A stretch of DNA of 9,650 nt from CAZNDN01 sp964571815. GTDB taxonomy: Bacteria; Fibrobacterota; Chitinivibrionia; Chitinivibrionales; WJKA01. Positions 1 to 6,662 of this stretch are shown here, piece by piece. The stretch is taken from positions 1 to 9,650 of the forward strand of contig CAZNDN010000148.1 of the NCBI GenBank assembly GCA_964571815.1. Reading direction: 5' to 3'. Below the pieces are notes generated by a model. That model was not told the origin of the DNA. It saw only the letters and a program-made list of their open reading frames with translations, and made no database searches. The position numbers were made by a program, and so were the translations under genes. Every line of letters starts with the position of its first letter. Within the stretch, counting starts at the first letter, position 1.

Positions 1-620
1 TTGCCTCGGAGCCCGCGCGTATAGTATCCGACAGCCTGATTCTCTTCGACACGCTCCAGGACACCGTCCCCCTCCTTTGGGATAGGGCGTTCCACGATAC
101 GCTGATCCTCCGTCCCTCCCGCCGCCTGGCCCCCTCGTCGGAGTACCGGCTCGTGCTGAATCGCTCCGACATCCTCGACATTGCCGGGAATCCGGCCCGT
201 TTTCCGTCGGATTCCTCCACCTGGGAGACAGTGATTCGCACGGTAGAAGGGGATGACCTCTGTCTTTTGCTTCAGGGAACGGCCACGTGCATCGAGGAGC
301 ACCCCGATGGGGTCTGGAGATTCAATCCTGTCGGCGGAGCAACGCCCTCGACAACGCCCCAGCGCGACGGTGGCTTCGTTTTTGATTCGATCCCCGGAGG
401 CAAGGGCAGGCTATCCTGGTTCGTCGACCGGGACCGTAACGGTGAGCCCGATCGAGGGCACGTGCTGCCCTGGCTCAGCCCCGAGCCGCATCTGAACTTT
501 CCCGATACCGTCGAGGCCAGGCCGCGATGGGAAATAAAGGGGGTCACTCTGACCCACTGCACGCGGTGCCGGTTTGGACTGACCGGCGAATCACCACCGC
601 CGAGCGATTCGGCTCAATGA
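1..620 (+). CDS. SbsA-type Ig-like domain protein, C-terminal part (5' end outside window)
   Basis: An open frame runs from base 3 with no stop until TGA at 618-620, about 205 codons, so this is the 3' end of a longer gene. The ATG at 153 lies inside a domain and is not the real start. The first visible ~55 residues (PLLWDRAFHDTLILRPS, then LAPSSEYRLVLN, then DIAGNP) follow the pattern of bacterial SbsA-type Ig-like domains: a strand of the form 'TLxxDRALxxDTLxL', 'APxxxYxLxL' and 'DxAGN'. The following part contains GKGRLSWFVDRDRNGEPDRG and a PWLSPEPHLNFPDTVEARPRWEIKGV stretch broken by no gap; it resembles the C-terminal module of such proteins, with a Ca-binding-like DRDRNGEPD loop. These proteins are usually exported and surface-associated, but the signal peptide would lie upstream. 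The tail has a Cys pair (HCTRC). It converges on rpoD. Family call is from pattern recognition; exact function is unknown. Confidence 0.72.
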   Translation, partial: ASEPARIVSDSLILFDTLQDTVPLLWDRAFHDTLILRPSRRLAPSSEYRLVLNRSDILDIAGNPARFPSDSSTWETVIRTVEGDDLCLLLQGTATCIEEHPDGVWRFNPVGGATPSTTPQRDGGFVFDSIPGGKGRLSWFVDRDRNGEPDRGHVLPWLSPEPHLNFPDTVEARPRWEIKGVTLTHCTRCRFGLTGESPPPSDSAQ

Positions 621-778
621 GTCTTTCCCGCTCCACTCATTTCAGCGTGTGAAAGGTACACCCGATCCCGGAACCCCGCACTCTTCGGCGAGGCAACCCC
701 GGTAAGCGGCCGGTGAAGCCAGCGGTCCCGCGGGAGGTGTGCGGCAGGCACGGAATGCATTCGGCTCAATCAAGCCGA
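621..778. other. Convergent intergenic region between Ig-like gene and rpoD
   Basis: This 158-nt stretch separates the 3' ends of two convergent genes. I see no gene in it. It contains a perfect 10-bp palindrome TCCCGCGGGA at 726-735 and a hairpin abutting the rpoD stop (listed separately). A tRNA, SRP RNA and common riboswitch cores were looked for by eye and not found. Confidence 0.5.
761..778 (-). terminator. Hairpin just after rpoD stop, possible weak terminator
   Basis: TCGGCT (761-766) and AGCCGA (773-778) form a perfect 6-bp stem with a 6-nt loop, directly adjoining the rpoD stop codon at 779-781. On the rpoD strand the hairpin is followed by ATGCATTCCG, not a T-run, so it does not meet the usual intrinsic-terminator pattern. 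It may be a pause, an mRNA 3'-end stabiliser or chance. Confidence 0.25.
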
Positions 779-2320
779 TCAGTACAGCTCCCCGTGGTCG
801 TCTTCGGCGTCTCGTTCGTTCTTCCAGGCGGAAAGTCGACGAGTTCGGCTGGGGTGTTTCAGCTTGCTCAGAGCCTTGGTTTCGATCTGTCGAACCCGCT
901 CACGGGAGATATTGAACGCCTCCCCGATCTCCTTCAGCGTCTTTATCCTCCCGTCGTCGAGCCCGAACCGCATGATCAGGATTTCCTTTTCCTTCTCGTG
1001 AAGCGAATCGAGCACTTTCCTGATGTCTTCTCTGAGGCGAATCAGCGAAACTCTCTGGGCGGGGTCTTCGGCTTTCTTGTCTTCGATGTACTCGCCGACC
1101 GTCGCTCCTCCGTCGGCACCGATCTCCATGTCAAGGGAGATCGGATCGGCGGAATATTCCAGGGCCATGCGAACCTTGCCGACCGAGCAGCCCAGCGAAT
1201 CGGCAATCTCTTCGTGGGTCGGCTCGTGACCGTATTCCGTGACCCATTTCTTGCAGAACCGGATGGTCTTATTGACGAGGTCGAGTGTGTTGGCCGGAAT
1301 GCGTATCGTCTTGGACTTGTCGTTGATCGCGCGGGAGATTGCCTGTCTGATCCACCAGGTAGCATACGTGCTGAATTTGTAACCCTTGCGATAGTTGAAA
1401 TTCTCCACCGCCTTGATCAGACCGCGGTTCCCTTCCTGGATCAGATCGATTATCTCCATTCCCCGCAGGATGTATTTCTTGGCGATGCTGACAACCAGTC
1501 TGACATTCGCCTCGATAATTGCGCATTTTGCCCTGTTGCGCTGTTGTTCCCAGTAAATGAAGTCTTCCAGTTTCGACGTTTCCGGCACTGTTCCGAGATG
1601 CTCTTTGTACTTGTCCAGAATATGCTGGACCTGCTTGGAATTGAGGTTGAGCCCCCTGCATACCTCTACCGCTTCGTTTTCCAGCTCCCTTATTCGCTCC
1701 TGAATATCCTCCCCGGTCTTTGCGGAACCAACCGCCGCGAGTTTTTTTCTCAACGAGGATATCGCGCTGTTTTTCCGTTTCAGCCGGTAGATGTCGTGAA
1801 GGAAGCGTTCCCGAAGCTCTTCGTAGTCGTTTTCATTCTCCAACTGCTCTTCGTCGACCTGCAAAACATTGATACACTCCAGTTCATTTCTGCGGAATTC
1901 ATCACCGATTCGATAGAGGCTTTCAAAGGCAATTGGTGAACGAAAGGCCATATCAAAGAGGCGGTTTTGAGCCGATTCCATCTGCTTGGCGTATGCTGCC
2001 TCCTGATCTTTGGACAGAAGGGGGACTCTCCCCACGGTGTTCAGGTACACCCACGTTGGATCAGAATACCGGGGAAGCCTTTTGGGCGAGACCGGGCGCT
2101 TCTGCACAACCTTCTGCGGCACCACGAAGGTATTAAGCGTGATATTCTCACGCTTGATATAACTCATGAGCAGGTCACGTTCGCCCGCCTCCGACGCAAG
2201 CTCATCGACCTGGGCCTCCGTGACGAAGCCCTGGAGCTTGACGAATTTTCTCAGCCCTCGCTCGAGTCTCGACGGAAGTTCGAACCCGGCATCCGGTTTT
2301 TTCTTCATCGGTTTTGACAT
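779..2320 (-). CDS. rpoD: RNA polymerase primary sigma factor (sigma-70/RpoD family)
   Basis: 513 residues, ATG at 2320, stop at 781-779. It directs RNA polymerase to housekeeping promoters. Domains in order: a short N-terminal block (~15-65) that may be a reduced region 1.1; region 1.2 at ~86-117 (DPTWVYLNTVGRVPLLS); a non-conserved segment ~118-255 rich in charged residues; region 2 at ~262-338, with NVRLVVSIAKKY, DLIQEGNRGLIKAV (core binding) and GYKFSTYATWWIRQAI (-10 recognition and melting); region 3 ~341-420; region 4 ~428-495, with the -35 HTH at TLKEIGEAFNISRERVRQIE and KLKHPSR. The near-perfect region 2.4 and 4.2 signatures make this a primary-type sigma rather than an ECF. Region 3.0 reads RIPANTLDLVNK where most RpoD have RIPVHMIETINK. 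A GAGG lies 13 nt before the ATG, inside dnaG. The start overlaps the dnaG end by 16 nt, implying translational coupling. A second ATG at codon 5 is possible but lacks a Shine-Dalgarno sequence. Confidence 0.96.
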   Translation of the reverse strand: MSKPMKKKPDAGFELPSRLERGLRKFVKLQGFVTEAQVDELASEAGERDLLMSYIKRENITLNTFVVPQKVVQKRPVSPKRLPRYSDPTWVYLNTVGRVPLLSKDQEAAYAKQMESAQNRLFDMAFRSPIAFESLYRIGDEFRRNELECINVLQVDEEQLENENDYEELRERFLHDIYRLKRKNSAISSLRKKLAAVGSAKTGEDIQERIRELENEAVEVCRGLNLNSKQVQHILDKYKEHLGTVPETSKLEDFIYWEQQRNRAKCAIIEANVRLVVSIAKKYILRGMEIIDLIQEGNRGLIKAVENFNYRKGYKFSTYATWWIRQAISRAINDKSKTIRIPANTLDLVNKTIRFCKKWVTEYGHEPTHEEIADSLGCSVGKVRMALEYSADPISLDMEIGADGGATVGEYIEDKKAEDPAQRVSLIRLREDIRKVLDSLHEKEKEILIMRFGLDDGRIKTLKEIGEAFNISRERVRQIETKALSKLKHPSRTRRLSAWKNERDAEDDHGELY

Positions 2321-3962
2321 AGGCGGTAAATGTCCTCACCGGACATTATGCGTTGCACCAGTGACGATAAACGTTTCTGTTCCGAAAGCAGCTCCGGCCT
2401 TCCTTTCAGCCGCGGACGAAGCGCGGAGAGGCGGGCCCTGAGATGCTTCACCATGAGATATTTCATTGTGTGCGCCAGTTCATCCTCGGCACTCTCCTCC
2501 GGCGGAGGAGGAACCATCATGATACGGCTGATCACCCGCCGCATTTCCGGATCTTCCACTCGATCCATGAGGTGCACCGGCGTTCCCCTGCTGTCATGCT
2601 CCTCCAATACAATTGAATATAAATCAACGGAGAATCGGTCGGTCAATGCCTCGGGGCTGATGACTTCCCGCGCCCTGGGAATGAGGGGTGGGTTCTGCAG
2701 CACTACGCGGATAAAATTGCCTTCTCTGGTACCGAGATATTCCGCGCTGAAATCCCCGGGGCGGGTTTCGGAGGATGCCGACGAGGGCCGATCTCGCCGA
2801 AGCCGGGTGCGCGCCAGCCGTTCGTCGATACCCAGCTTCTCCGCGGTGCGCCTGATGAAGTCGCCGCGAAGGATATCATCGGGCATGGATGATACGAGGG
2901 GTTTGATATGGTTCAGAACCGCCGATTTACCGCGAGCCGTATCTCCCTGCAGCTCGGCGATCGCTTTTTCCAGTACGAAGTCGAGTGCGTCCCTCGCCTG
3001 CCCGGCCATTTCACGGAACGCCTCCGCGCCCCGACTCCGCACAAACGAGTCGGGATCCTCTCCCGTGGGCAGCAGCAGAACCTTCAGGTCAAGGTGCAGC
3101 GGAGCGAGGACGAAGGCGGCCCGGGAAGCCGCCGCAACACCGGCATCGTCCCCATCGAACACAAGCACCACCCGCGGCGTGAACCGGTGAAGGATCCGTC
3201 CGTGCTGAGNNNNNNNNNNNNNNNNNNNNNNNNNNNNNNNNNNNNNNNNNNNNNNNNNNNNNNNNNNNNNNNNNNNNNNNNNNNNNNNNNNNNNNNNNNN
3301 NNNNNNNNNACGGGACGGCCGGTGATATCAAAGAGGGGAAACATGATTCTATTGCGGAAGCGGTCGTAGGCTCTGCCGGCGCCTCCTTTGGCGGCAACCA
3401 GTCCCGATGCACTCAGGGCGTTGGCGGCGATTCCCTTCTGCGCGGCGAAACGGGAGAAGCCGGACCAGTCATCCGGAGCGTAGCCGAGTCGAAACTCCCG
3501 TACGGTAACGGCGGAAAGCTTTCTGGCTTTGAAATAGGCAATCGCGACGTCGCTCTTCTTCATGCATTCGTAGTAAAACTGTGCGGCCACTTCGTGAATC
3601 CGAAGAAGCTCGCGTCGGTCTGTGCCGGAACGAACCGTCCGATCACCGCTTCCCGCGGGTTTCAACGCCACCCCGGCTTCATCGGCCAGCTTCCGCAGCG
3701 CCTCCGGGAACGTAAGCCCTTCACGCTCCATCACGAAATCGAAAACGTCGCCACCCTTTCCGCAGCCGAAACAGTGGTAGAGTCCCCGCTCCGCATTGAC
3801 CGTGAACGAGGGAGTCTTCTCCTTGTGAAACGGGCACAATCCCTTGAGGCTGTGAGGTGATCCTTTCAGTGTGACGTACCGTCCCACCACAACCGCTATA
3901 TCGATTCGGGAGCGGACTTCCTCCTTTGCGGCATCGTCAAGACCTTGTTCGAATGAAGCCAT
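2305..3962 (-). CDS. dnaG: DNA primase DnaG (interrupted by a 100-N assembly gap)
   Basis: Synthesises RNA primers for replication. The N-terminal part (3962-3310) has the CHC2 zinc finger, with C43, H46, C64 and C67 (GLCPFHKEKTPSF then YHCFGCGKGGD), and ends in the core motif DRFRNRIMFPLFDITGRP. The C-terminal part (3209-2305) resumes with QHGRILHRFTPRVVLVFDGD, carries the TOPRIM DGDDAG and GEDPDSFVR motifs, and ends in a helical domain expected to bind the DnaB helicase. Both halves are intact; they are in different frames only because the placeholder gap has an arbitrary length. About 70-75 residues, including the catalytic EGYMD motif, are hidden, so the full protein should be ~590 residues, normal for DnaG. 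ATG at 3962 is chosen because AGAGGA lies just upstream and MASFEQGL leads straight into the family N-terminus; an in-frame extension to 4055 does not look like DnaG. The 3' end overlaps rpoD by 16 nt. Confidence 0.95.
3210..3309. other. Assembly gap (100 N) inside dnaG
   Basis: Exactly 100 N, the conventional size for a gap of unknown length. The codon phase on each side (a GTN valine codon before, an NCT codon after, reading along dnaG) requires the true gap to be 2 modulo 3, whereas 100 is 1 modulo 3. Comparison with the DnaG family suggests a real length of roughly 210-240 nt. Confidence 0.95.
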
Positions 3963-4440
3963 ACGTCCTCTAAGGCCGAAGTTGTTGTGCGAGACGCTCA
4001 GTGACCTGCCGGCGAACCACGACGCGGTATTCGGTACCCCCCGGGTTGAGAGCACGGCCCGAAGAAACCGGAACTACCCACAACGGCGGAATCCGTACTT
4101 TCATGAGACGGCTTTCGGTTGGAGAAAGCTTGACCAGGTCCAGGAGCGGTCCGAAGCAACATCCTGGTAAAAATATACACGCAGGCCCCTCCTTCGGAAA
4201 AATGCTTCATCTCCCCTCTCCCATGAGCCGAGCCGGCGGCAAGCCGATTGGCGAGCCCTCATGAGTGCCGCACCCGGTTTTCGGAGAGTTTTCGCCGGGG
4301 GAAGCACCCGCGCAAGGAGGGGGCGACGGCTACCGGTCACTATGATGGACTCCGGAACGCGAAGTTCGAGTGCCGCGAAAACGTATTTTGCCGTACGCGG
4401 GGTGAACCGGCCGCGGGATGTGAGAAAGGAGAAGAGAAAC
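3963..4440. other. Divergent intergenic region, dnaG / yjbQ-like gene (478 nt)
   Basis: No gene could be supported here; the open frames on both strands give low-complexity Arg/Pro/Ser-rich products with no recognisable family. It must hold the promoters for both flanking units. The one AT-rich island, around 4168-4180, contains a minus-strand TATATT (4177-4172) with a poor -35 (TTTCCG, 4200-4195, 17-nt spacer), and beside it an inverted repeat CCAGGA (4140-4145) / TCCTGG (4162-4167). No T-box, TPP or other riboswitch core was recognised upstream of the YjbQ-like gene. Confidence 0.55.
4140..4200 (-). promoter_or_regulatory. Candidate promoter and inverted repeat for dnaG-rpoD
   Basis: Read on the minus strand: TTTCCG (4200-4195), a 17-nt spacer, TATATT (4177-4172), then CCAGGA (4167-4162) and its inverted partner TCCTGG (4145-4140) around the expected start of transcription. 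The -10 matches the consensus at five of six bases, the -35 at only three. The inverted repeat could be an operator or a 5'-leader hairpin with a 16-nt loop. It would leave a leader of about 200 nt before dnaG. Weak evidence. Confidence 0.22.
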
Positions 4441-4857
4441 ATGGTACAGGGTAAGCGTATCAGCCTGGAGACGCGAGGATTTTCCGATATCCAGGACATC
4501 TCGCGGGATGTCCGGGCTGTCGTCAAAGAGTCGGGCATACGGGACGGCCTGGTGAACATAAGCGTCATCGGATCGACGGCGTCGGTATCCACAATCGAGT
4601 TCGAGCCGGCCCTGACGGCCGATTTCAAGGATCAACTCGAAAAAATGGCTCCTTCGTCGATGCACAGCAGGCACTCGCAAACCTGGGGAGACGACAACGG
4701 GTTCTCGCACATTCGGGCGACCTTCATGGGGCCGGGCATCACCGTTGCCCTGTCACACGGAGAACTCGTTCTGGGAACCTGGCAGCAGATCGTCGTTATT
4801 GACCACGACAACAGACCCCGCTCACGTCAGGTGTTCGTACAGGTAATGGGTGAGTGA
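4441..4857 (+). CDS. YjbQ family protein (UPF0047; secondary thiamine-phosphate synthase-like)
   Basis: 138 residues, the normal length for the YjbQ/UPF0047 family, small cytoplasmic proteins that have been linked to thiamine-phosphate synthase side activity; the physiological role is not settled. Visible family features: GLVNISVIGSTASVSTIEFEP (residues ~36-56, broken here only for description), H75 and H78, the WGDDNGFSHIRA block (82-93), and the diagnostic LGTWQQIVVIDHDNRPRSR core (111-129) followed by VFVQVMGE at the end. The sequence belongs to the subfamily with GSTA...IEFEP in place of the HTTA...NE motif of the E. coli-type proteins. ATG at 4441 is chosen because AAAGGAG lies upstream; the frame stays open back to 4261 but the extra residues are Arg/Ser-rich and unlike the family. 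It is divergent from dnaG and followed by a 237-nt space before maf, so it may be its own unit. Confidence 0.88.
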   Translation: MVQGKRISLETRGFSDIQDISRDVRAVVKESGIRDGLVNISVIGSTASVSTIEFEPALTADFKDQLEKMAPSSMHSRHSQTWGDDNGFSHIRATFMGPGITVALSHGELVLGTWQQIVVIDHDNRPRSRQVFVQVMGE

Positions 4858-5094
4858 TCGATGCCCCCCGGGTGCATGAAGCGTTCCCTTCCGGGAGGAC
4901 AGGATTTGATGGACGTGCATGAAACAAACGGCACCCCGGTTCATACGGGAAGGCTTGGCGGGGCGGGTGCTCAGGGGCAGTGATATCATGTATTTTGGGA
5001 GTACCGTGCTTATCGAATATTTCTTGTCTGTTTCGGCCCTCCCGGTGAAACGGTACGGGTGTGCGGGATTTCGTGAATTCCGTGGTGACGGGAA
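4858..5094 (+). other. Intergenic region between yjbQ-like gene and maf
   Basis: 237 nt with no supported gene and no clear terminator. The central part (around 4980-5030) is noticeably more AT-rich than its flanks and could carry a promoter for the maf-rodZ-tatD unit, but no hexamer pair with acceptable spacing stood out. An in-frame TGA at 5086-5088 limits how far upstream the maf start can lie. Confidence 0.4.
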
Positions 5095-5703
5095 ATGATG
5101 GGTCGGGAGAGACTTGACCGGCCGGTGATTCTGGCCTCACGATCATCACGGCGCGCCGAGATCCTCTCGCGCATGGACATACCGTTTGAAACGGATGTTC
5201 CGGGGATTTCGCACGAGGAAGAGGTCGAATTCCTTGACGTGGATGATTTGGACGCCTCCCTGCAACGCCTCGCGCGGGAAAAGGCCGCAAAGGCGGCACG
5301 GCGACACCGTGAGGCCCTTGTGCTGGGAGCCGATACTGTTGTCGTGCTGCGCGGTGCTCTCCTGGGAAAGCCGGAGTCGAAAGAAGAGGCGGCGAAAATG
5401 CTTGCCCGGCTTTCGGGCCGCCGGCACAGGGTGCTGACCGGCGTTGCGCTTCTTTGCGATGCGTGCGGGTTCGGTCGGTCGACGGTTGCCGCGACCGATG
5501 TGACCTTCAGGAGGTTGCCTGAGGACGATATCCGGACGTATCTTCAGAAGGAAGAGTATTCGGACAAAGCGGGCGCATACGCAATCCAGGGGGCGGCCAT
5601 GACGTTTGTGAAGCGAATCGAAGGGTGCTTCTTCAATGTGATGGGCCTGCCTGTCTTTGCAACCATCCGTCTGTTTAAGGATTATGCAGCGACGAGGAGT
5701 TGA
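5095..5703 (+). CDS. maf: Maf family nucleotide pyrophosphatase (dTTP/UTP type)
   Basis: 202 residues. Maf proteins hydrolyse non-canonical or excess nucleoside triphosphates to monophosphate and pyrophosphate in the cytoplasm, and overproduction in bacilli inhibits septation. The N-terminal P-loop-like signature ASRSSRRAEIL (residues 14-24), GADTVVVL with the catalytic Asp80, GKP (91-93), SGRRHRVLTGV (107-117) and DKAGAYAIQG (157-166) are all present. The DKAGAYxIQG form is that of the dTTP/UTP-specific YhdE group, not the 7-methyl-GTP YceF group, which has a different sequence there. The start is ATG 5095 or the adjacent ATG 5098; an in-frame TGA at 5086-5088 rules out anything longer, and the ribosome-binding site is weak (GACGGGAA). 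The stop lies 5 nt before the next gene, so the two are almost certainly co-transcribed. Confidence 0.93.
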   Translation: MMGRERLDRPVILASRSSRRAEILSRMDIPFETDVPGISHEEEVEFLDVDDLDASLQRLAREKAAKAARRHREALVLGADTVVVLRGALLGKPESKEEAAKMLARLSGRRHRVLTGVALLCDACGFGRSTVAATDVTFRRLPEDDIRTYLQKEEYSDKAGAYAIQGAAMTFVKRIEGCFFNVMGLPVFATIRLFKDYAATRS

Positions 5704-5708
5704 GCACT

Positions 5709-6662
5709 ATGGCTGACCAGGAGCAGCACAGTCACGGAGAGGAGCCACGCCGCGAACGGGAAGAGACTCCCGCCGAAGAAACGCTTGGCGATGTGTTGCG
5801 GAAGGAGCGGGTCACCAGAAGAATCACGCTGGAGACTATCGCCCGCGACCTCAAGCTGAATGTCAAGTACATACGGGCGCTTGAAGCCAACCAGTACGAT
5901 GCCATTCCGGCGGAGTTGTATGTCCGTGTGTATCTGCGATCCCTTGCCAAGTACCTCTTGCTTGACGCCGACGAGATTCTCGGGCGTTACTACAAGGAAC
6001 AGGGAATCACTCCCGAGCGAGACAAGACCGCGGGTTCGGGAAAAATGGACATCTCCGGGATGGATGCCGGGAAGAACCGTCCATCCCCATGGATTGTAGT
6101 CGCGACGGTTGTCATTCTGCTCGCTCTGGTGAGCTATTTCGTGAACCGGAGAGGGTGGCTTCAGGGGAGCAGCGTGCCCGAATCCCCGCCGGCGACGACC
6201 GACTCGATCGCGCATTCCGCCGACTCCCATTTCATAGCCGACACGTTCCCCGACACGCTCGAACCTGAAACAACCGAGGCGTCGGAAACGGAAGAGGACG
6301 AAGCAGTAGCCGATCCGCCTGAGACGGCTTCTTCCGGCACCGACCGTGACCCGATGCGGTTGAGAATCAGGGCGGCGGGCGATTCTGTATGGGTGCAGGT
6401 TTTCTCCGACGGGGTATCGTGGAAAAACACGCTTCTTCCCGGGAATTACCGCACCTTCACCGCACGCGACAGCTTCAACCTTCAGGTGGGCAACAATCGA
6501 GCCGCTCGTTACTCGCTCAACGGAGAACCTCTGGACGGGCCGTCCGACGGAGGCGTTGTTATTTTCAAGATCGGTCCCGGAGGGAACGTGAGCGAGTGGA
6601 GCCCGGCCAAATGGCGGCGGGTTTTCAAGGGTCGTCTCGACGGGGCGGTCGATGTGGACTGA
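5709..6662 (+). CDS. rodZ: RodZ-like helix-turn-helix membrane protein
   Basis: 317 residues with RodZ architecture. A cytoplasmic HTH_25 domain spans ~24-98 (ETLGDVLRKERVTRRITLET, then IARDLKLNVKYIRALEANQY, then IPAELYVRVYLRSLAKYL). A single membrane helix lies at ~127-145 (PWIVVATVVILLALVSYFV). A periplasmic Thr/Glu/Asp/Pro-rich linker covers ~155-212, and a C-terminal beta domain of DUF4115 type follows (~216-305, with VWVQVFSDGVSWKNTLLPG). RodZ links MreB filaments to the cell-wall elongation machinery and supports rod shape. No mreB is visible here, so the name rests on domain order alone; a membrane-bound transcriptional regulator is the alternative. ATG 5709 has GAGGAG 9 nt upstream and is preferred to the TTG at 5700. 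It lies 5 nt after maf, and its last 11 nt overlap tatD. Confidence 0.87.
   Translation: MADQEQHSHGEEPRREREETPAEETLGDVLRKERVTRRITLETIARDLKLNVKYIRALEANQYDAIPAELYVRVYLRSLAKYLLLDADEILGRYYKEQGITPERDKTAGSGKMDISGMDAGKNRPSPWIVVATVVILLALVSYFVNRRGWLQGSSVPESPPATTDSIAHSADSHFIADTFPDTLEPETTEASETEEDEAVADPPETASSGTDRDPMRLRIRAAGDSVWVQVFSDGVSWKNTLLPGNYRTFTARDSFNLQVGNNRAARYSLNGEPLDGPSDGGVVIFKIGPGGNVSEWSPAKWRRVFKGRLDGAVDVD

Noticed and set aside
650..760. Possible cobalamin or c-di-GMP riboswitch in the GC-rich convergent spacer (GGTGAAGCCAGCGGTCCCGC)
   Set aside because: Only a fragmentary likeness; the conserved cores are incomplete, and no gene on the plus strand follows for it to control.
713..1939. 408-codon open frame on the plus strand opposite rpoD
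   Set aside because: It lies wholly antisense to an unambiguous RpoD with all sigma signatures. The product has no recognisable domain; long antisense frames are common opposite GC-rich genes.
2330..3190. 286-codon plus-strand frame opposite dnaG
   Set aside because: Ser/Arg-rich product with no family resemblance, antisense to the intact C-terminal half of DnaG.
3084..4055. Continuous 323-codon minus-strand frame through the N gap
   Set aside because: It stays open only because N is read as X. After the gap it is in the wrong frame (CSMGTMPVLRR...), whereas the true DnaG sequence continues in another frame.
4101..4628. 175-codon minus-strand frame over the start of the YjbQ-like gene
   Set aside because: Arg/Ser-rich product, overlaps the conserved YjbQ coding sequence, and has no supporting start signal.
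5682..6230. 182-codon minus-strand frame opposite rodZ
   Set aside because: Antisense to the HTH and membrane segments of the RodZ-like protein; no recognisable domain.
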